From assembly GCA_963765545.1 (NCBI GenBank), contig CAVXWW010000009.1, positions 496,001 to 560,000 of the forward strand: DNA of 64,000 nucleotides. The letters run 5' to 3'. The notes under the pieces were generated by a model, which saw only the letters and a list, made by a program, of their open reading frames with translations, was not told the origin of the DNA and searched no databases. Every line of letters starts with the position of its first letter. Positions within the stretch are counted from its first letter, which is position 1. Origin of the DNA: JARRPM01 sp963765545 (lineage in GTDB: Bacteria; Pseudomonadota; Gammaproteobacteria; Pseudomonadales; Halieaceae). This document shows, piece by piece, positions 1 through 8,433 of this stretch. Both the position numbers and the translations under genes were made by a program.

Positions 1-240
1 GGTAGTATTGGCCTGTTGCGTCTCCCGGATTTGCATTCCCGTTTGCATGCGCTGACCAAAGCGGACAACCTCGGCTTGGGGCTCATTGCCGTGGGCATTG
101 CGATAATGAATGGCAGCCTGATTATGGCGATCAAACTATTGCTGGTCTGGCTATTGGTACTCACCGCCAGCGCGGCCTCGGCACACCTGATTGCGCGGCA
201 CGCGTTGCAGTCATCCGACAAGATTGAGCCGCCCTCATGA
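1..240 (+). CDS. mnhG: Mrp/Mnh antiporter subunit G, 5'-truncated by the window edge
   Basis: The reading frame is open from base 1, so the true start lies upstream. The visible protein begins GSIGLLRLPDLHSRLHALTK, which fits the MnhG/PhaG signature (small glycine-rich helix, then R-hPD-hh-RLHA-TKAD). Two further hydrophobic helices follow. MnhG is a small membrane subunit of the multisubunit Na+(or K+)/H+ antiporter. The stop overlaps the next start by four bases, and the genes that follow are the B, C, D and A-type subunits, which supports the assignment. A partner E/F pair would be expected just upstream, outside the window. Confidence 0.85.
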   Translation, partial: GSIGLLRLPDLHSRLHALTKADNLGLGLIAVGIAIMNGSLIMAIKLLLVWLLVLTASAASAHLIARHALQSSDKIEPPS

Positions 241-1196
241 TAAGCATTCTCTGGATTCTTCTTGATATTGCCTTGGCCGGCCTCTTGCTGGGGCTTGGCT
301 GGGCGGCTGTGGCCACCCGCCATTTACAGCGGGGGGTGGTGTTATTCATCGCTCTGGGCTTGTTGTTGACGCTGGTTTGGGCGCGTCTGCAGGCTCCTGA
401 CCTTGCGCTTGCCGAGGCGGCCATTGGCGCGGGCATTGCGGGTGCTCTGTTGCTCGCAGCGCTGCGTGATGAAGCTGGTACGGCTATCGAGCCACCAGGC
501 CCCCGGGGTCTGCCTGTGAAATTGATCAATGCGGGGGCTGTCGCTCTATTTCTTATTGTTTGCTGGGGTTTTCTTCACGCGCTGACCATCGGTGATGGCG
601 TCAGGCTGGGGGACATAACCTTCGCAGCGATTCCCGACAGTGGCGTCAGCCACCCTGTCACCGCAGTCCTGCTTAACTTTCGCGCCTACGATACCTTGCT
701 GGAGCTTGCTGTGGTGTTCACGGCTGTATTGGGATTACTAGCGTTGGGGCCGGCGCGGCGTGACTTCCAGCCCGCCCCACCGGTGTTGTCCGGACTCATT
801 CGTGGCCTTGTACCACTGCTGATTATTACTGCGGGTTACCTGCTTTGGGTGGGAGCTCATGCCCCCGGCGGTGCTTTCCAGGCCGGCGCCACGTTGGCCG
901 CAGCAGGTATTTTGCTGCGTCTTGGTGGTGATGGCACTGGCGGTTTGCCAGGCAGTGTCGCTACTCGTTGGTTGCTGATCTTCGGTGTTGCTGTATTTGT
1001 GCTGGTGGCTCTATTGGTGATGATTGGAGAACGCGCCGCCCTGCAGTATCCGGTCAGCCTTGCCGGTTCGTTGATTCTGGTGATAGAGGCGGCGGCCACT
1101 CTGTCGATCGCCGCTGCCCTGATACTTGCCTATGTGGGTGGATCCCCTCAAGGGTGGGATGCACCTGATTACAGTGATACAGGGGTGGGCGACTGA
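237..1196 (+). CDS. Fused DUF4040 (MbhD/MnhA C-terminal)-MnhB antiporter subunit
   Basis: A 319-residue integral membrane protein. Residues about 1-85 resemble the DUF4040/MbhD domain that normally forms the C-terminal part of MnhA, including the stretch QAPDLALAEAAIGAGIAGAL. Residues about 145-300 resemble MnhB, including APGGAFQAGATLAAAGILLRL. A middle hydrophobic segment resembles the MbhE-like linker. The protein would supply membrane helices of the antiporter. Start ATG 237 overlaps mnhG; the stop overlaps mnhC by one base. The fusion implies that the canonical large MnhA is split in this operon: its proton-channel part is encoded separately at 4441-6060. Confidence 0.75.
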   Translation: MISILWILLDIALAGLLLGLGWAAVATRHLQRGVVLFIALGLLLTLVWARLQAPDLALAEAAIGAGIAGALLLAALRDEAGTAIEPPGPRGLPVKLINAGAVALFLIVCWGFLHALTIGDGVRLGDITFAAIPDSGVSHPVTAVLLNFRAYDTLLELAVVFTAVLGLLALGPARRDFQPAPPVLSGLIRGLVPLLIITAGYLLWVGAHAPGGAFQAGATLAAAGILLRLGGDGTGGLPGSVATRWLLIFGVAVFVLVALLVMIGERAALQYPVSLAGSLILVIEAAATLSIAAALILAYVGGSPQGWDAPDYSDTGVGD

Positions 1197-1480
1197 TGCT
1201 GGCACAATCCCTTATCTATGGTCTGACGGCGGTTGGCCTGTTTGTTATTGGCTTGCGTGGTGCGCTTTTGCACAGCTCCGCACTGGCGCGCATTCTCGCC
1301 ATTAACGTCTGCGGTGTCGGTGTTTTTCTGATGTTCGTGGTTGTGGCCTGGCGGGGGCCGTTAGCGGCTCCTGACCCTGTGCCGCATGCCCTGGTCTTGA
1401 CGGGTATTGTAGTTGCGGTCAGCGCCACGGCCCTGGCGCTGGCCTTGGCGCGTCGTCTGCGCGAGCTGGATGATGAATAA
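1196..1480 (+). CDS. mnhC: Mrp/Mnh antiporter subunit C (NuoK-like)
   Basis: A 94-residue protein with three predicted helices and the NuoK/MnhC pattern: an N-terminal helix with LxxxGLxGALLHSSALA, a second helix containing INVCGVGVFL, and DPVPHALVLTGIVVA before the third. In the family this subunit sits between the B and D subunits and is homologous to complex I NuoK. It starts at the ATG overlapping the B-subunit stop and overlaps the following gene by 11 bases, so it is part of one translationally coupled operon. Confidence 0.85.
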   Translation: MLAQSLIYGLTAVGLFVIGLRGALLHSSALARILAINVCGVGVFLMFVVVAWRGPLAAPDPVPHALVLTGIVVAVSATALALALARRLRELDDE

Positions 1481-2942
1481 TCCGGCTGCCGATATTCTAA
1501 TATTGCCGGTTGCCATCCCGCTGCTGGCCAGCTTGCTGGCCGTGGTATTTCCACGGCAAGTGAACTTCATCGGCATTACTGGCGCGGCCGCGTCACTGAT
1601 CGCTGTAGTGGCTCTGGCCTGGCAGGTGGCAACTCATGGCGGGATGAGCCTTTCTCTGGGAGGCTGGGCGCCGGGCCTGGGTATTGCGTTGCGTGCAGAC
1701 GGACTCAGCGTGGCGATGCTGGTCATGTGTGCGGTGGTAGCTCTAACCATTAGTATCTATGCCAGCGCCTATTTTGATGCTGTGCCCAAACGCGCACGAT
1801 TCTGGCCGCTTTGGCTGATGTTACTGACGGCGCTGAATGCACTGTTCCTGTCTGGGGATGTGTTTAACATTTATGTAACGCTGGAGCTGATGGGGCTGAG
1901 TGCGGTGGCCCTTGGTGCTTTGAGTGGAACGCGGGATGCGTTGGTTGCCGCTATGCGCTACCTGATGGTAGGTCTGATCGGCTCTATGACTTTTCTCGCC
2001 GGTGTTGTATTGCTATACGCGGCCTACGGCACACTTGATATCGTTGCTCTGAATGGTCTGGTTGGGGATGAGCCTGCAGGTTGGATAGCGCTCACCCTGA
2101 TGACCGCGGGTCTGCTGATCAAGTCGGCGCTGTATCCACTGCATTTTTGGCTGCCGCCATCCCATGCCAGCGCGCCTGCGCCGGTGAGTGCTGCGCTTTC
2201 TGCTCTGGTGGTGAAAGCGGCTTTCTATCTGATATTGCGACTTTGGCTGGACCTATTCGCCACAGCACTCAATCCCTCCGCGTCCTGGCTGTTGGGTCTG
2301 CTGGGTGCTGCGGCGGTGCTGTGGGGTTCCTGGCAGGCCTTGCAGGCTGAGCGATTGAAAGTGCTGGCCGCATATTCGACTGTGGCGCAGTTGGGTTACC
2401 TGTTCCTGTTTTTCCCATTGCTGGCAGCCTTGCCCGCAGGGCCGGCACGCGAAACGGCTTTTGGTGCCCTGGTGTTATTGGCGTTGACCCATGGTTTTGC
2501 CAAGAGCGCGTTATTTCTGGGGGCGGGGGTGATACAGAAGATTGCCGGGCACGACCGCATAGCCGATCTTGGTGGCACTGCGCGGGCCCTGCCGGTGACC
2601 ATCTTTGTGTTGTCGCTGTCTGGTATTGCCCTGATTGGTCTGCCGCCCAGTGGCACTTTTCTGGCTAAGTGGATATTGCTCTCCACTGCCATTGAAGTCG
2701 GTCAATGGATATGGGTGCCTGTGGTCGCCGCCGGTTCGCTACTGGCAGGTGCCTATATATTTCGCGTGCTTGGCCATGCCTTCGGTCCGGGTGACCGAGA
2801 GGGTGCGGCGCTGGCAGGTGGCGGTAGTGAAGAGTTGCCGGCACTGGCGCTGGCGATTATTGCCACCGGCGTATTAGGGCTGGCCGCAGGCGGTTTGTGG
2901 GACTTTCTGGCATTCGCGGCGCTGCCGGGAGGCGGCGTGTGA
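1470..2942 (+). CDS. mnhD: Mrp/Mnh antiporter subunit D (proton-conducting transporter)
   Basis: A polytopic protein of about 490 residues of the NuoL/M/N-MrpD family (Proton_antipo_M). Visible family features are DVFNIYVTLELMGLSAVALG (the membrane glutamate region), KSALYPLHFWLPPSHASAPA, the lysine in SALVVKAAFYL, and TVAQLGYLFLF. These residues form the proton channel in complex I homologues. I chose ATG 1470 (or the next ATG, 1473) because it overlaps the mnhC stop and fits the N-terminal helix; the frame remains open further upstream within mnhC. A GTG start of the next gene overlaps its stop. Confidence 0.85.
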   Translation: MMNNPAADILILPVAIPLLASLLAVVFPRQVNFIGITGAAASLIAVVALAWQVATHGGMSLSLGGWAPGLGIALRADGLSVAMLVMCAVVALTISIYASAYFDAVPKRARFWPLWLMLLTALNALFLSGDVFNIYVTLELMGLSAVALGALSGTRDALVAAMRYLMVGLIGSMTFLAGVVLLYAAYGTLDIVALNGLVGDEPAGWIALTLMTAGLLIKSALYPLHFWLPPSHASAPAPVSAALSALVVKAAFYLILRLWLDLFATALNPSASWLLGLLGAAAVLWGSWQALQAERLKVLAAYSTVAQLGYLFLFFPLLAALPAGPARETAFGALVLLALTHGFAKSALFLGAGVIQKIAGHDRIADLGGTARALPVTIFVLSLSGIALIGLPPSGTFLAKWILLSTAIEVGQWIWVPVVAAGSLLAGAYIFRVLGHAFGPGDREGAALAGGGSEELPALALAIIATGVLGLAAGGLWDFLAFAALPGGGV

Positions 2943-4441
2943 CGGGGCTATCGAACTGGCTGTTGGCCGCCATTTTATTGAGCTCTTTTGTGCCTGGGCT
3001 GGCGATATTCATGCTGCGTGAGGAAAGTGTGCGGCTGCGCACCACCTTGAACCTGTTTGGCGCCATGGCCAAGTTGGTGCTGGTTGGCGTGATGATTTGG
3101 GGCGTGTTCAGCGGACAAGTATTTGAGACCCGCTGGACCCTGGCACCGGGACTGGAACTGGTGCTGCATGCCGATGAGTTGTCGCTGCTGTTTGTCACGC
3201 TCTCTACTGTGCTCTGGTTGGTGACGACGGTCTACGCGATCGGTTACCTTGAAAATACTGCTCATCGCAGTCGCTTTTTCGGGTTCTTTAGTCTTTGTGT
3301 TACCGCGACTGTAGGCTTGGCGCTCGCCGGCAATCTGTTTACCTTCGTCATTTTCTACGAACTGCTGACGCTGGCCACTTATCCGCTGATCGCGCATAAA
3401 GGTACGCCGGAGGCCGTGCGCGGCGCACGCATCTATCTGGCTTACACTCTCGCCGGGGGTGTGGTGTTGCTAATTGGTGCGGTGTGGCTGCGCACCATTG
3501 CCGGGCCACTGGAGTTCGTGCAGGGCGGTATTCTGGGTGATATAGAGGGACTGGATCCCTGGGCGCTGCGCTGGATATTCGTGCTGCTCATTGCAGGGCT
3601 GGGTGTCAAGGCGGCACTGGTCCCACTCCATGGATGGCTGCCGCAGGCGATGGTGGCGCCAGCGCCGGTGAGTGCGCTTTTGCACGCGGTTGCCGTGGTC
3701 AAGGCAGGCGCCTTTGGCATTGTGCGCGTGGTGTATGACGTATTTGGGGTGGAGTTTGTAGCCAGCCTGCATATGCTGCCTCTGTTAGGTGGCTTGGCTG
3801 CGTTCACGATTATCTATGGCTCGGTGAAAGCCCTGTCGCAAGATGTACTGAAGAAGCGTCTGGCCTATTCCACCATTAGCCAGGTGTCTTATATCGCCCT
3901 GGGTACTGCTATTGTTGGCCCCCTGGCGACAATAGGCGGGGTGGTGCATCTGGTCCATCAGGGCATTATGAAGATTACCCTGTTCTTTGCCGCAGGAAAC
4001 TACGCTGAGAATTTGGGCGTGCACCGGGTCAGCGAGATGGACGGTATTGGCCGACGAATGCCAGGCACGACGATGGCGTTCACCGTCGGTGCTCTGGGGA
4101 TGATCGGTATCCCGCCGGTTGCCGGTTTCATCAGCAAGTGGTATCTCAGTTTGGGTGCAATAGAGGCTGGGCAGGCGGCCTGGGTGATACCGGTGCTCAT
4201 CGGCAGTAGTTTGCTCAATGCCGGGTACTTCCTGCCTATCCTTTATCGCGCCTGGTTCAAGGCGCCGCCGCAGGCCTGGCCAGCGCAGAAGCCCCGTAGC
4301 GGACGCCTGGAAATGTCCGGCGCGCTGCTCTGGCCGCCGGTGATTACTGCATTACTGGCACTCGCTGCCGGTTTGCTTGCAGCCGCGCCATACAGTCCTC
4401 TGGAATGGACGCAAATAATCGCGATGAAGGAATACCGCTGA
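2939..4441 (+). CDS. Second MrpD/NuoM-like proton-conducting subunit
   Basis: A polytopic protein of 500 residues in the same Proton_antipo_M family as the preceding gene but clearly distinct from it. It has FVIFYELLTLATYPLIAHKG, the signature VPLHGWLPQAMVAPAPVSAL followed by LHAVAVVKAGAFG, and STISQVSYIALG. Start GTG 2939 overlaps the previous TGA, and the stop overlaps the next ATG. A second D-type subunit is a feature of Mrp-like operons with a split MnhA. It probably forms another proton path or takes part of the MnhA role. Which canonical subunit it replaces cannot be told from the sequence alone. Confidence 0.75.
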   Translation: MTGLSNWLLAAILLSSFVPGLAIFMLREESVRLRTTLNLFGAMAKLVLVGVMIWGVFSGQVFETRWTLAPGLELVLHADELSLLFVTLSTVLWLVTTVYAIGYLENTAHRSRFFGFFSLCVTATVGLALAGNLFTFVIFYELLTLATYPLIAHKGTPEAVRGARIYLAYTLAGGVVLLIGAVWLRTIAGPLEFVQGGILGDIEGLDPWALRWIFVLLIAGLGVKAALVPLHGWLPQAMVAPAPVSALLHAVAVVKAGAFGIVRVVYDVFGVEFVASLHMLPLLGGLAAFTIIYGSVKALSQDVLKKRLAYSTISQVSYIALGTAIVGPLATIGGVVHLVHQGIMKITLFFAAGNYAENLGVHRVSEMDGIGRRMPGTTMAFTVGALGMIGIPPVAGFISKWYLSLGAIEAGQAAWVIPVLIGSSLLNAGYFLPILYRAWFKAPPQAWPAQKPRSGRLEMSGALLWPPVITALLALAAGLLAAAPYSPLEWTQIIAMKEYR

Positions 4442-6060
4442 TGGACGTCGCTCTGTTCGTTGCCGCCGCATTCCTGCCTATAGTGTTGGCCCCATTGAGC
4501 GCAATACCGCTCGCACGCTGGTTACCGCTTCTCGCGGTCATACCTGCTCTTGCCGCTGCACTGATGTTGCCTCTGGACATAGAGCTCAAAATATCGTGGC
4601 TGCTGCTGGGCGTGCACCTGCAAATGGATGCTATAGGTCAGGTATTCTTGCTGTTCAGCGCGTTGATATGGTTTTTTGCCGCGTTGTTCCTGCTACGAGT
4701 GGATCGACAGCAGTCAAACCCGGTGCTGTACCGAGTGTTTTTCCTTGCCGCCATGGGGGGCAACCTGCTGCTGATACTGGCGGCCGACATGATCACGTTT
4801 TACGTAGGCTTTGCGCTGATGGGTTTATCTGCCTATCCGTTGGTGTTGCGGCGGTCGCAGCACGCCCGTCACGCCGGGCGTATTTACCTCGCTTTCACTT
4901 TGATTGGCGAACTGGCCCTGTTCAGTGCAATGGCCATTCTATTCATCAGCAGCGGGTCGCTGTTGTTCACTGAAATGGCGCAGACACCAGTGCCTCCAGC
5001 AGCGATTGCCTTACTGCTGTTTGGTTTCGGCATCAAGGTTGCACTGCCCGGCATACATTCCTGGTTGCCCATGGTTTACAGCACCGCGCCGCTGGTCACC
5101 GCTGCCGTACTCAGTGGGCCGATGATGAAAGCAGGCCTGCTGGGCTGGTTGCGGTTCATTCCTGCCGGGCAGCAGGATCTGCAGTTCTGGGGCGAGCTAT
5201 TAACGGTGCTGGGAGTGCTGGGTATTGTCATGGGTGTTGCCGTCGGATTGTTACAGCGCGACCCAAGAGCGGTGCTGGGTTATTCCAGTATCGCCAAGAT
5301 GGGGCTGATAAGCGCGCTGTTTGGTCAGGCTATGGCGGCCCCGGTGCTGGCACCAATGTTGATTGTCGCCATTATAGCGTTTGCCATGCACCATCTGCTG
5401 GTCAAGTCCTCTCTGTTTCTGGCGCTGATGGAGTTGCAGCACAACGCGCAGCGGTGGGTTCTGCTCACTATCGCACTGCTGGCGATCAGTCTTGTGGGTG
5501 CGCCGCTTAGCGGTGGCGCAGCGGTCAAGATATTCCTCAAGGACGCTTTGGGTGGAGAGCTTGTCTGGTTGTTGAGCGTTTCAGCCGTTGGCACCACACT
5601 GCTGATGGTCCGTTTTCTGTTTCTGCTGCCAATGCGCTCAGCAGGCAGAATAATGCCTCGCCCGGGGGCGTGGCCATGGTTGCTGTTGTTACCCCTGGCG
5701 TTCTGGGGGCCTTTTTTGCCGGGTATGGCTCCCTTGTCGCTCGCGGGCCTTGGGCCGTTGCTGGTCAGCCTGCCTCTGGCTGTTGCAGGGTGGTGGTTGG
5801 GCAGCCGCTATCCTGGCCTGGCGTTGCGTATTCCTGCTGGGGATATTGTCCATCCGTTATTACGGCATTTGCCTCGCGGGAGTGCAGGCGCGGAAAAGGC
5901 TGAGGAAGCAGCACGGGACTGGAAGAGCGAGTGGCGCAACGTTTGGAGTAGTGTCATGTCTGCGCAAGACAGTTCGATTTCGATGATATTGCCCGGTGTT
6001 GTTCTATTGGTGCTTTTCTTACTGTTGCTGGGTAGCCTGATACTGCCGCTGGCGCAATAG
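4441..6060 (+). CDS. Third proton-conducting antiporter subunit (MnhA/NuoL-like core)
   Basis: A polytopic protein of 539 residues with Proton_antipo_M features: DMITFYVGFALMGLSAYPLV, GFGIKVALPGIHSWLPMVYS, SGPMMKAGLLGWLRFI and YSSIAKMGLISALFG. The family lysine is in MMKAG. The C-terminus has a long soluble stretch with many charged residues (about 460-510) and a final hydrophobic helix, a layout reminiscent of NuoL/MnhA. ATG 4441 was chosen because it overlaps the upstream TGA; the frame is open 12 codons further up. It ends the operon; a weak inverted repeat (about 6063-6079) follows the stop. Confidence 0.7.
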   Translation: MDVALFVAAAFLPIVLAPLSAIPLARWLPLLAVIPALAAALMLPLDIELKISWLLLGVHLQMDAIGQVFLLFSALIWFFAALFLLRVDRQQSNPVLYRVFFLAAMGGNLLLILAADMITFYVGFALMGLSAYPLVLRRSQHARHAGRIYLAFTLIGELALFSAMAILFISSGSLLFTEMAQTPVPPAAIALLLFGFGIKVALPGIHSWLPMVYSTAPLVTAAVLSGPMMKAGLLGWLRFIPAGQQDLQFWGELLTVLGVLGIVMGVAVGLLQRDPRAVLGYSSIAKMGLISALFGQAMAAPVLAPMLIVAIIAFAMHHLLVKSSLFLALMELQHNAQRWVLLTIALLAISLVGAPLSGGAAVKIFLKDALGGELVWLLSVSAVGTTLLMVRFLFLLPMRSAGRIMPRPGAWPWLLLLPLAFWGPFLPGMAPLSLAGLGPLLVSLPLAVAGWWLGSRYPGLALRIPAGDIVHPLLRHLPRGSAGAEKAEEAARDWKSEWRNVWSSVMSAQDSSISMILPGVVLLVLFLLLLGSLILPLAQ

Positions 6061-6149
6061 AAAGGCCTTCTAGAGAAGCCATTTGCCGTAGACCCACTTA
6101 GTTATCCTGTTGGTTAACGGTAGCTGACTACTGATATCATTCGCCAATA

Positions 6150-6240
6150 ACGTATTCGCCATGTATACAGAGGTAAGATAATTGTGATGAGAGCTTTGCC
6201 CATGCTGGATGTTGCAGATTTGACATACAGGATGAAGTGA
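6150..6240 (+). pseudogene. Relic copy of the 5' end of the 2OG oxygenase gene
   Basis: From about 6150 to 6219 the DNA resembles the region around the start of the oxygenase gene at 11620, including its upstream sequence (tatacagagg here, acacagaggg there). Translated from GTG 6184 it reads VMRALPMLDVADL, against VIKALPVLDVAEF in the intact gene. The reading frame stops at TGA 6238 after 18 codons. This is a short, diverged duplicate fused to the TPR fragment that follows. Confidence 0.6.
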
Positions 6241-7118
6241 CTATCGGCGTTGCCGCAGCCGTCGGGGATGCCGTGTTTCGAACGGAATACCAGACCATCA
6301 ATCAGTCAAGAACCGAGAATCTCTCGGCCTGGGCTCTCATCTCTCAGGCCGATGTGAATATGAATACGGCAGGTTTTGGCAAGGCCGATATAGAAGCCGC
6401 GCGTCGGGCGATCATAATCGATCCAAAGTATGCGCTTGCTTATGCGGTCCTTGGGCGGTCACTTTCGTTGTATACGATGTTTCACACTAACGAGCCACTC
6501 GATGGCAATCCCGTAATGGTCGAGGCAGAAGCGATGGTGCGAAAGGCACAAATGCTCGCGCCCAATGATCCAAAGGTGCTAGCCTATCTGGCGATTACCC
6601 TTTTGTGGACGGGCCAGCCGGAACTTGCCCTGCCCATTGCGAGACGAGTTCCGCAAATCAGTCCCGGTTACGCTGAAGGGCTCGCTTACTACGGAGACAT
6701 ATTGATTCACAATGGGTTTCCAGCTGGGGGAGTAGCGCCTTTGTTGAAAGCCATTCGGCTGACACCGAACGCGCCGCAGCTTGGTGTCTACAACTTGATG
6801 CTGGGAGAAGCCTATATCGGACAGGGTGACTGGACCAATGCAGCAATCTATCTCAGAGAGGCGCTCCGGCGATTCGGTGGCCACAATAGTTTTGTGGAGA
6901 TGAACCTGGCTGGTGTTGAGCTCCAGATGGGCAGGCGTGATGAAGCGGTAGCATTATTGAAAAGCTCTTACACGGGAAGCGGCAGGATTTCCCTGCAAAG
7001 AGGCGAAGCGATAATGAAATTTTATTCAGAGAATGATGGCGGTGAATTTTTTGGCCGTTTGTTTAATGATCTGAACACCGTGCAGAAAGACCTTGAATTG
7101 CCAGCGGAGACCCCCTGA
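6237..7118 (+). pseudogene. TPR-repeat protein, probably a C-terminal fragment of a larger protein
   Basis: The 293-residue frame contains several tetratricopeptide units (for example ARRAIIIDPKYALAYAVLGR near residues 60-80, and later repeats with PNDPKVLAYLAI and ISPGYAEGLAYYGDI). The N-terminus, VAAAVGDAVFRTEYQ followed by ENLSAWALISQA, resembles the junction between the TolB-like domain and the TPR array in CadC/adenylate-cyclase-type TPR proteins, so the upstream domains are missing. The GTG start lies inside the oxygenase relic. I therefore treat it as a truncated remnant, though a functional short TPR protein cannot be excluded. Confidence 0.55.
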
Positions 7119-7124
7119 AGTCTA

Positions 7125-7409
7125 TCAAGCAGCAGCGACAGAAGAGTGCGCAACAAACCTTGCGTCGAGATAGTTGATGATTTCGGATGATTCGTACATC
7201 CACTGAAAACCACCCTCGTCCTCCCCGATCCTGACGCAGGGCACTTTCAAATCGCCGCCACTCGCCAGCAATTTTTCCCGTGCCTCCTCGTTGCGCTTCA
7301 CATCCCGCGTCTCTATCTTCAAACCCTGGCGTTTCATGACCCGCCTTACCTGCGCGCAGAACCGACAGGCTTGGTATTGGTAAAGAGTCAGGTTTGCCGT
7401 CTGTTTCAT
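7125..7409 (-). CDS. Glutaredoxin/GST N-terminal-like thioredoxin-fold protein
   Basis: A 94-residue thioredoxin-fold protein. The N-terminus LTLYQYQACRFCAQVRRVMK carries the redox motif C15-R-F-C18 at the start of helix 1. KVPCVRI supplies the cis-proline loop, and YESSEIINYLDARF is the typical glutathione-binding and last-helix region. It probably reduces disulfides or mixed disulfides with glutathione in the cytoplasm. It is convergent with the TPR fragment and divergent from the methyltransferase at 7490. Confidence 0.8.
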   Translation of the reverse strand: MKQTANLTLYQYQACRFCAQVRRVMKRQGLKIETRDVKRNEEAREKLLASGGDLKVPCVRIGEDEGGFQWMYESSEIINYLDARFVAHSSVAAA

Positions 7410-7489
7410 GTCGCCTCTAATCCTATCTTTTAGTCATCGTGTATACTCCGGGGGAGCGTCTGGTCGCAATTCCAAAAAGGGGGGAATAC

Positions 7490-8191
7490 ATGTTTGGAAG
7501 AGGGTTACAGTCGACACTTTCAGCTCTCACTTTTCATGGCATGAAGTTAAATGCTGACCTTTATGAGTATTTTTCTCTGCCGGTGATAAGTACCGGCCGT
7601 TCCTTTGCCTACTATCGAAAAATATTCTTTGGCAATCGCTCTCAAGGTCAAGTATTGGAGACGCTTGAAGGCAAGCGCGTCGTTGATGTGGGCTGTGGCC
7701 TGACACCATACGTATCCGACTCCATGTTCCAGATCTGCCGTAAGCAAGGTATCGATTTTTTTGGTGTTGACCCCAAATTTGCCGATGGCTTCAGGCTGCG
7801 CCCACTGGATGTTGCTAAAATCCGCGCTGTGGGAGGACGAGGCAAGATCTCTGTGCAAGCCCCCGGCCTTGAAAAGTGTCTTGGTGCCCATGCGGATGAA
7901 TTGCCTTTTGACGACGGAAGCATTGATCTGATTCTGTCGAATTTTCTCTTATATGCCTGGATACAGGATGAGACTATCCTGGAGAATATTTACCGCGAGT
8001 TTTATCGGGTACTGAATGACGGTGGTGAAGTTCGAATCTACCCGGCACCGGACCTGGTTGTGGGCAGAAGCAGAAATGCCGGCTTGCGGGATGTGATGAA
8101 AAAGTTCGCTATCACACAGCGATTTAGCGCAAGATGGCTGAATCTGGCCAAGTATCCACCGGCATACATGATGACCATGAGGAAAAAATAG
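7490..8191 (+). CDS. Class I SAM-dependent methyltransferase
   Basis: About 233 residues. Motif I is VVDVGCGLTPYVSD (residues about 63-76), an acidic motif II region follows (FFGVDPKF), and motif IV is near LPFDDGSIDLILSNFLLYAW, as in Methyltransf_11 proteins. ATG 7490 is preceded by a strong purine-rich ribosome binding site (aaaaaggggggaa). The frame is open 17 codons further upstream, but without such a site. The substrate cannot be told from the sequence. The gene ends about 60 bp before an IS6-family remnant. Confidence 0.75.
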   Translation: MFGRGLQSTLSALTFHGMKLNADLYEYFSLPVISTGRSFAYYRKIFFGNRSQGQVLETLEGKRVVDVGCGLTPYVSDSMFQICRKQGIDFFGVDPKFADGFRLRPLDVAKIRAVGGRGKISVQAPGLEKCLGAHADELPFDDGSIDLILSNFLLYAWIQDETILENIYREFYRVLNDGGEVRIYPAPDLVVGRSRNAGLRDVMKKFAITQRFSARWLNLAKYPPAYMMTMRKK

Positions 8192-8252
8192 ACTCACTGC
8201 GATCCTGGCCGTAATCAGTTGGCACTTCAAGCCGCTGCCGGCAGCCGAAACA

Positions 8253-8433
8253 GACCGCGATATTGAAAAATTGATCCCTGAACGAGGCATCATATTCACT
8301 CGCGAATCAATCCGTCTCCGGCGTATCAAGTCTAGCGCCATCTATACAAGCCGATTGAAACGAAAGCACCGGTGCTATGGCGAAACTACAACCCGGGACA
8401 AGTGCGTTTACTGAGTGGAGCAGGGCAGTGGCA
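8253..8433 (+). mobile_element. IS6-family transposase remnant, head joined to tail
   Basis: From 8253 the plus strand translates as DRDIEKLIPERGIIFTRESI and then IRLRRIK, AIYTSRLKRKHR and CYGE, the N-terminal DNA-binding part of IS6-family transposases. A few codons later (8407-8433, another frame) it reads TSAFTEWSRAVA, the C-terminal end of the same transposase. The entire DDE catalytic core between is missing, so this is an internal-deletion relic. The acyltransferase reading frame begins inside it. Confidence 0.75.
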
